Source: Alteribacillus sp041949975 (GTDB lineage Bacteria; Bacillota; Bacilli; Bacillales; Marinococcaceae). From it: a stretch of 64,000 nt of DNA. The position numbers and the translations under genes are program-made. The first letter of the stretch is position 1. Every line of letters starts with the position of its first letter. The stretch lies in assembly GCF_041949975.1 (NCBI RefSeq), contig NZ_JBHFQG010000010.1, forward strand, positions 46,468 through 110,467. The letters are read 5' to 3'. The notes under the pieces were generated by a model that was not told the origin of the DNA, did no database searches, and saw nothing but the letters and a program-made list of their open reading frames with translations. Positions 58,714 to 64,000 of this stretch are shown here, piece by piece.

Positions 58714-59163
58714 ATGGAAGAGTTGGAAGTCGTTCGTATCGAATCAATGTAAGAATAGTGAATGGGAAAGAGTAGTAAAACACAGCCGTACAGAAGGGGT
58801 TTCGTTCTTTTAAAAGACTGGACTTAGAATACCGAAGTGGAAAAAATCATTTTGGCAGACAAGGAGAAGCTTTGTTTGGTGTGTATGACTCTGATGGCGC
58901 GCTGATTGGTCTTGGTGGTTTAAATAATGATCCGTATATGAAGAAACTAATGTGGGAAGGGTAAGAAGATTTTTTGTATCACCTACCTATCGAAGAAACG
59001 GGGTTGGTAGTCAGCTTCTTGCTGAAATTATCACTTTGCAAAAAAATATTATGATTGCTTTGTCGTTTTTGAAGATAGTCAAAGAGCAGAGCGTTTTTAC
59101 GTATCGAAAGGATTTAGCGAAACAGAGCATTACCCATATTCTACTCATTTGATTAAGATATGA
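58714..59163 (+). pseudogene. Decayed GNAT acetyltransferase gene
   Basis: GGAGG and ATG 58714 begin MEELEVVRIESM and stop. Pieces in shifted frames follow: LDLEYRSGKNHFGRQGEALF, YDSDGALIGLGGLNNDPYMK, VRRFFVSPTYRRNGVGSQLL (acetyl-CoA loop), AERFYVSKGFSETEHYPYST. At least three frame changes are needed. The gene family is clear, but it cannot make a full product. Confidence 0.8.
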
Positions 59164-59196
59164 GAATAAGGGGCAATTGATAAAGTATTAAAGCCC

Positions 59197-60120
59197 CTAA
59201 TTCTCATCTTCCTTTACTTTTGACAAATTTAAATGCTCTTGTAATTCCTGAGAGATAGATGTAAGTTTATCTTCGTTAGGTTTAAAATAATACGTTTTGT
59301 CGATTTCCGTTTCCTTACCCTCTATTGCAAGTTGTTTAATATGATGGCGGGCATTTTTATAGTTAGACTGCATATCCCATACTTCGCTAAATTGAATGTT
59401 CGTTTTAACATTTTTCTCTACAATTTCAAACACATCATCTATTTTAGTAATAGAGGAGAGGCTTGCGCCTTTTTCAATGACTGCTTCTAGAACTTGCTGT
59501 TGTCTTTCTTGACGGCCAAAGTCACCTCGAGGATCCTTATGGCGCATTCTGGCATATCCTAGTGCTTCTTCCCCGTTTAATTGCAGCGTGCCCTCAGGAT
59601 AATGATGGTCTCTGAACGTAAAATCTAAATCGTTTTCTACTTCTACTCCTCCTAAGGCGTCTACGACGTTTGTAAAACTTTCCATGTTCACTTTCAACAC
59701 ATAATCTACAGGCACATCGAGTAAGTTTTCAACGGTACGTATTGTTGTTTCCGAACCTCCAAAGGAATAAGCATGGTTGATTTTATCTTTTTCTCCTTTA
59801 CCTGCTATGTTTGTAAGGGTGTCACGAGGAATACTAATCATATTTATAGATTCGACTCTAGGGTTAACAGTCAATAAAATAAGGGAGTCTGTACGTCCTC
59901 CTCCATCATCAACCCCCATTAATAAAACGGAAATAGGATCTCCTGCTTTTAGGTCAACGGCAGCCGGGCGTTTATCTGATTGTTCCCAGTCAACATCATC
60001 GTTTATGTTGGCCAAGGTCGCTGATGTCATGTGTAAGAAGTAATTACCTATCCCTAAAATTATAACTGCTGCTAAGGTGAAGATAATAAGAAAAACTCTC
60101 TTTATCTTTACTGTATTCAA
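59197..60120 (-). CDS. LytR-CpsA-Psr (LCP) family protein
   Basis: The 307-aa protein has one N-terminal membrane anchor (RVFLIIFTLAAVIILGIGNYFL) and an extracellular LCP domain: VLLMGVDDGGGRTDSLILLTVNP (about 65-87), SIPRDTLTNIAG (Arg/Asp catalytic), INHAYSFGGSETTIRTVENLLDVPVDYVLKVNME and GYARMRHKDPRGDFGRQERQQQVLEAV. LCP enzymes move undecaprenyl-phosphate-linked polymers (teichoic acid, capsule) onto peptidoglycan. The TTG at 60120 has GGTGAG upstream. It is co-directional with the glycosyltransferase 56 bp upstream, so that polymer may be its substrate. Confidence 0.9.
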   Translation of the reverse strand: MNTVKIKRVFLIIFTLAAVIILGIGNYFLHMTSATLANINDDVDWEQSDKRPAAVDLKAGDPISVLLMGVDDGGGRTDSLILLTVNPRVESINMISIPRDTLTNIAGKGEKDKINHAYSFGGSETTIRTVENLLDVPVDYVLKVNMESFTNVVDALGGVEVENDLDFTFRDHHYPEGTLQLNGEEALGYARMRHKDPRGDFGRQERQQQVLEAVIEKGASLSSITKIDDVFEIVEKNVKTNIQFSEVWDMQSNYKNARHHIKQLAIEGKETEIDKTYYFKPNEDKLTSISQELQEHLNLSKVKEDEN

Positions 60121-60176
60121 TCTTTCTCACCTAAAATTTTTATTATTGGTATTAAGATTTAATGAAAAAAACATAA

Positions 60177-61535
60177 CTATGCTGCCGGACCAATGTTATC
60201 TTGATAATTTCGTCCAGTACGATCTACTTTATTCCAATCTTTATTAAAAAAGTAAGCAACGCTTCCATATAGGACGAAGTACATTGTTACAAATCGGTAG
60301 ACGAAAATGTCAAAGAAAATAGTTAATAGTAAGTAAATTTTTTCCTTCTTATAAAAAGTAAACCCATAATATTTTCCCATTCTTACTGCCATTAAGTTGT
60401 AAGCTAAACTAAAGAAAAAAATGTAACTTGCATAAAACAATATAAAAAAAGCATAAGAGGAAGGAGGGTTTATTACAGCATTGATAATTACAATAAAAGA
60501 AGTAATATAAGCAGCCATTGTACCTGCTAAAAAAGATTCAACCACGTAGAAAAAAGAAACAGCTTTAGAGATTAACGTTTTTCCAAAAAATGAACGGAAA
60601 TGAAAAAGGCAGTCTATGAAGGCTTTTTGCCAGCGTACTCGTTGTTTGAATAGATCCTTCCAGGTTTCAGGAAGCTCCGTATAACCCACTGCTTCTGGCA
60701 AAAAGATTATTTTTTTGTTTTTTTGTTTAGATATGTATCGATGGATACTCAGCGTTATATCTATATCCTCTCCAATGGTTTTCCGATACCCGCCAGCATT
60801 TAATAAAGCTTCTTTTCGAAAGATTCCAAACGCTCCAGAAATAACGGCAAGAGAACGAAAGCGAGCCAGAGACACTTTATTAATGTAAAAAGCTTTTAAA
60901 AAGTCTAGTGTCTGCACACGGACAAGCATATTTGTACGCAATAGGGACAAATAATGTAAAGGTTTAGAGGTTTTGGTTTGAAGAACATGAACCATTCCCC
61001 CCGCAGCCACTATATCCTTATCTTCAAAAGTGTCATTCACTACAGATAAGGCTTCATCCGTTAAAATGGTATCTGCGTCCAAAGTGACGATTAAGTCTTT
61101 ATTAGAGAATTCAATCCCAGCATTTAAGGCATCTGCTTTACCACCATTTTCTTTATCTAAGACAAAAATATGGGGATAAAGTTTGGATCGGTATAAACTA
61201 TTTACTTTTTTATGAGATAGTTTTTTGAGTGGAGAAGTAGAATAGGGCTGCAAATCTAATAATTGATGCAATGAAGATAATGTTTGATCGGTTGAGCCGT
61301 CATTAACATAAATAACCTCAAATTCCGAATATGATAATGATTTCATACTGTTGATCGAAGTTTCAACGATATCCTGTTCATTGTAGCAGGGGACTAGAAT
61401 ACTAATTCCTTTTTTCTTTTCTAATCGTGTTCTTTTTCCTTCGTCCTGATCGCGAAACCAGGGCAGACAGTGCAGTAAATGAAGGGAAGGAAAAAAGATA
61501 CACAGACAAAACAAAATAACCAAAAGGATTGTCAC
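60177..61535 (-). CDS. Membrane-bound processive family-2 glycosyltransferase
   Basis: The 452-aa protein has one N-terminal membrane segment, a cytosolic GT2 domain (ISILVPCYNEQDIVETSI; VIYVNDGSTD; KADALNAGIEFSNKDLIVTLDADTIL with DxD; AVISGAFGIFRKEAL; ETWKDLFKQRVRWQKAF, the Q/RxxRW processivity motif) and three to four C-terminal membrane segments. This is the architecture of IcaA/PgaC, hyaluronan synthase and cellulose synthase-like polymerases. GTG at 61535 is chosen because AAGGAG lies eight bases upstream. The polymer is not determined; poly-N-acetylglucosamine-like is one option, but no IcaB/PgaB-like deacetylase gene is adjacent. Confidence 0.85.
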   Translation of the reverse strand: MTILLVILFCLCIFFPSLHLLHCLPWFRDQDEGKRTRLEKKKGISILVPCYNEQDIVETSINSMKSLSYSEFEVIYVNDGSTDQTLSSLHQLLDLQPYSTSPLKKLSHKKVNSLYRSKLYPHIFVLDKENGGKADALNAGIEFSNKDLIVTLDADTILTDEALSVVNDTFEDKDIVAAGGMVHVLQTKTSKPLHYLSLLRTNMLVRVQTLDFLKAFYINKVSLARFRSLAVISGAFGIFRKEALLNAGGYRKTIGEDIDITLSIHRYISKQKNKKIIFLPEAVGYTELPETWKDLFKQRVRWQKAFIDCLFHFRSFFGKTLISKAVSFFYVVESFLAGTMAAYITSFIVIINAVINPPSSYAFFILFYASYIFFFSLAYNLMAVRMGKYYGFTFYKKEKIYLLLTIFFDIFVYRFVTMYFVLYGSVAYFFNKDWNKVDRTGRNYQDNIGPAA

Positions 61536-61556
61536 GCTGCTCCACTCCTTCCTCAA

Positions 61557-61955
61557 CTTTTTTATCCAGCGAAAACATTTTTAACACACAAATGAAATGA
61601 TTACATGAAAATGATTTTTTTGAAAGGGAAAGTGCCGAAAAACATGCCTAATACCCATACAACATGGAAAATAATGGGTATGAATAATGAGGTTGTACTA
61701 CTAAAAACCGAATAATGCCTGCAAAAACACTGATAAGATTTTATTACCATAGTTTAAAAGATAGAAAATCAATGTCTGTATTGGCGGAGGGTGAAGGTTT
61801 TTTAGATAGCTTGTTGTTTCCAAAGGGCTTTCTGTAGTAGAGATTTATTACAAACATGACTTTTGGTTAATTTTTTGTAAATGACGTTCAATTGTATTTT
61901 TTTTGTGATAGGATGACAAGCGTTCAAAAAAATCTGTACGTGGTGGTGAGTAGAT
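61557..61955. other. Divergent promoter region
   Basis: The roughly 400 bp between the glycosyltransferase and the gamma-glutamyltransferase genes holds no gene. A TACCCAT/ATGGGTA inverted repeat (about 61652-61682) may be an operator. AT-rich tracts near 61880-61915 could hold the plus-strand promoter (for instance TTCAAT, 16 nt, TAGGAT), but no match is strong. Confidence 0.35.
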
Positions 61956-63581
61956 TTGCTGAAAATAATGATGTCATTAAGTTTATTATTGAACCTTCTT
62001 TCTTCAGGGGGAGCAATGCAGCCAGGGGAAGAAGATAACGACTCAGAGGTAGCATCCGAGAATTCCGAAGAAAATTACGGGGTAACTGCTTCTCACCCTC
62101 TTGCTGTTGAAGCGGGCATGGAAGTCCTTGAAAACGGGGGGAACGCAGCAGATGCAGCGGTGGCTGTTTCATATGCTCTTAATGTTGTTGAGCCATTCGG
62201 TTCTGGAATTGGGGGAGGAGGACAAGCATTACTTTTGCCGCCTGATGAAGAAGAGCCTATCGTTTATGACTATAAGGTATCAGCACCTTCAAAAGAGGAT
62301 TGGAATGGGGATGTTACAGGAGTGCCAGGCTTTGTGAAGGGGATGGATACCATACATAAGGAACATGGTTCAGAATCTTTCGATGAATTAATATCCCCAG
62401 CTATTGAGCTGGCTGAAGATGGTTTTGAAGTGGATCCCGTTTTAGCTGAGCGCCTGGATGGAGCTAAGTCCAGACTCTCTGTTGATAAACTATCCCATTT
62501 ATACCCGGATGGAGAGCCTATTGAATCAGGAGAAATCTTAAAACAATCAGATTTAGCTGAGACATTAAAGAAAATTCAAGCAGAAGGACCAAGCGCTTTT
62601 TATGAAGGGGAAATTGGTGAAAATTTTGCAGAAAAAGTTTCCAATGTCAAGGAGTCAGATTTAGAAGACTATGAGGTTACAGAACCAGCTCCGGTGAAGG
62701 GCGAACTGGACGAGGGAATGATTTATTCTGCAAGTCCTCCTCTCTCAGGAGTACCTTTTGTTCAATCGTTAAAATTAGCTGAATATATGAATATTGAAGA
62801 AACCAAAGACAATGTTAGTGAATTTGCTCATGTAATGTCAGAAATATCCAGGGTTACAAATAATGACAAAATAAATAAAGTGGGTGATCCTTCAAGCAAT
62901 GATGATATGGATCAAGAAGAACTAGTAAGTGATGAACACATTGAAGATCTAGCTGAAAAAATTTCTGCTTTTGAGCCATCTGATGAAACGGCATCCGATG
63001 ATGAAACGGCAGATGACGACCATACGGATACGACTCACTTTGTGGTTGTAGATAAAGATGGAATGATGGTATCAGCCACAAACACATTAAGTAACTTTTT
63101 CGGATCAGGTGATTATGTAGATGGCTACTTTATAAATAACGCTGACAAATATTTTAGTAAACTAAGTAATTCACCAAACAGCTACAAACCAGGTAAACGC
63201 TCCAGAAGCTCTACTGCACCAAGTATTTTTATGAATGAGGATAGAACCATTGGTATAGGAACCCCAGGTGGCGGAAGAATTCCAAGTGTGATGGCTCAAG
63301 TCTTGTCCAGACATTTTTATTTTGATGAGTCACTAGAAGAAGCAGTGGAGGCCTTGCGTTTTTATGGACGAGATGGAACTTTCTATGCAGAACCAGGTTT
63401 TTCTGAAGAAGTGCTTGATGATATGAAAGAGCGTGGCTATGGAATTAGAGTCAATCATCATACGATGTTCTTTGGTGGCATCCAGGCATTAGAAGTAAAT
63501 CAAGAGGATGGCACTATAAACGGGATTGCAGATGAACGTCGCGGCGGTTCATGGGACTCAAGTAATAAAGAGGAAGAGTAA
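61956..63581 (+). CDS. CapD-like gamma-glutamyltransferase
   Basis: The 541-aa Ntn-hydrolase has NYGVTASHPLAVEAGMEVLENGGNAADAAVAVSYALNVVEPFGSGIGGGG (about 41-89) and autoprocessing Thr359 in DTTHFVVVDKDGMMVSATNT, with GTPGGGRIPSVMAQV (about 435) closing the site. Residues 315-358 form a very acidic stretch (DDETASDDETADDDHTD) just before the nucleophile. The usual glutamate-binding Arg-Glu (FRE in E. coli GGT) is YDYKVSAP here. The TTG start has GGTGGTGAG upstream. A short hydrophobic N-terminus may be a signal peptide. It lies upstream of pgsB, so cutting or anchoring poly-gamma-glutamate, as CapD does, is likely. Confidence 0.85.
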   Translation: MLKIMMSLSLLLNLLSSGGAMQPGEEDNDSEVASENSEENYGVTASHPLAVEAGMEVLENGGNAADAAVAVSYALNVVEPFGSGIGGGGQALLLPPDEEEPIVYDYKVSAPSKEDWNGDVTGVPGFVKGMDTIHKEHGSESFDELISPAIELAEDGFEVDPVLAERLDGAKSRLSVDKLSHLYPDGEPIESGEILKQSDLAETLKKIQAEGPSAFYEGEIGENFAEKVSNVKESDLEDYEVTEPAPVKGELDEGMIYSASPPLSGVPFVQSLKLAEYMNIEETKDNVSEFAHVMSEISRVTNNDKINKVGDPSSNDDMDQEELVSDEHIEDLAEKISAFEPSDETASDDETADDDHTDTTHFVVVDKDGMMVSATNTLSNFFGSGDYVDGYFINNADKYFSKLSNSPNSYKPGKRSRSSTAPSIFMNEDRTIGIGTPGGGRIPSVMAQVLSRHFYFDESLEEAVEALRFYGRDGTFYAEPGFSEEVLDDMKERGYGIRVNHHTMFFGGIQALEVNQEDGTINGIADERRGGSWDSSNKEEE

Positions 63582-63608
63582 ATAATTTTATGATGTATGA
63601 AATTGGTT

Positions 63609-63637
63609 GGGGTTGCATTTTTGCACCCCTTTCTTTC
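63609..63637 (+). terminator. Terminator or attenuator between ggt-like gene and pgsB
   Basis: GGGGTTGCA pairs with TGCACCCC (one bulge), followed by TTTCTTT. Confidence 0.65.
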
Positions 63638-63774
63638 GCGATTAATAGGATAGTAGTAATTTTCATTTATAAGCTTGTAATTTACAATGAGGTCATTTAT
63701 ATTTTAAAACGTAATAATAACGATTAATATTAATCCGCAAATTATTGAGGATCAAAATCGAAAGGAGAATCGGC

Positions 63775-64000
63775 TTGCTTTACTTGATCCCGTTTTTTAT
63801 TATTCTTTTACTCTCTTTTGGCATTTTAGAGTACCGTTTACATAACAAAAATATTAATGCAATTCCAGTACGTATTAATATCAACGGAATCCGCGGCAAA
63901 TCCACAGTAACTAGATTAGTTACCGGGGTTCTCACGCAGGCGGGATACAAAACCGTCGGGAAAACGACCGGCACCCAGGCACGGATGCTCTATTGGTATG
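63775..64000 (+). CDS. pgsB: Poly-gamma-glutamate synthase PgsB/CapB (N-terminal part)
   Basis: The 75 visible residues start at TTG 63775 behind AAAGGAG. They show an N-terminal membrane segment (LYLIPFFIILLLSFGILEYR) and the Mur-ligase-like P-loop INGIRGKSTVTRLVTGVL, with KTTGTQARMLYWY, all typical of PgsB/CapB, the ATP-dependent ligase that polymerises glutamate. The gene continues beyond the window, where pgsC and pgsA are to be expected. Confidence 0.9.
   Translation, partial: MLYLIPFFIILLLSFGILEYRLHNKNINAIPVRININGIRGKSTVTRLVTGVLTQAGYKTVGKTTGTQARMLYWY

Noticed and set aside
59162..59205. Hairpin between the GNAT pseudogene and the LCP gene as a terminator
   Set aside because: The stem is good but it overlaps the LCP stop codon and neither strand has a T tract, so I left it out of the features.

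Overview
The window looks like a chromosomal segment of a low-GC, endospore-forming, probably halophilic or alkaliphilic member of the Bacillaceae. The reasons are AGGAGG-type ribosome binding sites with frequent GTG and TTG starts, Bacillus-type gene sets (glpFK/glpD/glpP, lldP-lutABC-lutR, pgsB), CcpA-type cre sites, candidate sigma-E and sigma-K promoters, and strongly acidic exported proteins. No rRNA, tRNA, CRISPR array or complete insertion sequence was found.

Region 1 (1-7000) is an unusual locus. It holds a long repetitive coiled-coil protein that runs off the left edge, an unknown 402-aa protein, a divergent 18-cysteine protein with Pro-Thr linkers, a second long coiled-coil protein, a 41-aa basic peptide ending in CGCGGK, and a JAMM (MPN+) metallopeptidase. 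Sigma-E-like and sigma-K-like promoters, and the glycan genes next door (including a CgeB-like glycosyltransferase), point to a mother-cell-made spore-surface structure. That role is inferred.

Region 2 (7074-20633) is a visibly AT-rich glycan locus. A WbpA/WbpD/WbpE/WbpB-type set should make UDP-GlcNAc(3NAc)A. A second module (epimerase, aminotransferase, acetyltransferase) makes another modified sugar. Around these are seven glycosyltransferases or glycosyltransferase-like proteins of several folds, on both strands.

Region 3 (20776-31939) has two decayed genes (a USP-like tail and a SIMPL protein), a triple-LysM protein, a LacI-controlled oligosaccharide ABC operon with a debranching-type glucosidase and an inserted MITE-like element, a LysE exporter and TrhO.

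Region 4 (32299-40911) is a probable catabolic cluster. It encodes a double-nitrilase lipoprotein whose second domain lacks its catalytic cysteine, a GltS-like symporter, a GntR/FCD regulator with two matching operator-like palindromes, an alpha/beta hydrolase, a DUF6282-like hydrolase, and a GlcD/GlcF-type 2-hydroxyacid dehydrogenase. The substrate is not known.

Region 5 (40940-58673) covers C2/C3 metabolism: glycerol (glpF, glpK, glpD, glpP with two candidate GlpP-controlled leader terminators), an MDR oxidoreductase pseudogene, an Old Yellow Enzyme homologue, an IclR regulator, malate synthase G, a DinB-like protein, and the L-lactate system lldP-lutABC-lutR. The glycolate-type oxidase of region 4 and malate synthase G could together feed glyoxylate into malate.

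Region 6 (58714-64000) has a GNAT pseudogene, an envelope pair (LCP protein and processive family-2 glycosyltransferase), and, divergently, a CapD-like gamma-glutamyltransferase followed by the start of pgsB. It is the beginning of a poly-gamma-glutamate locus. A family of about 100-150 bp dispersed repeats recurs in several intergenic gaps.
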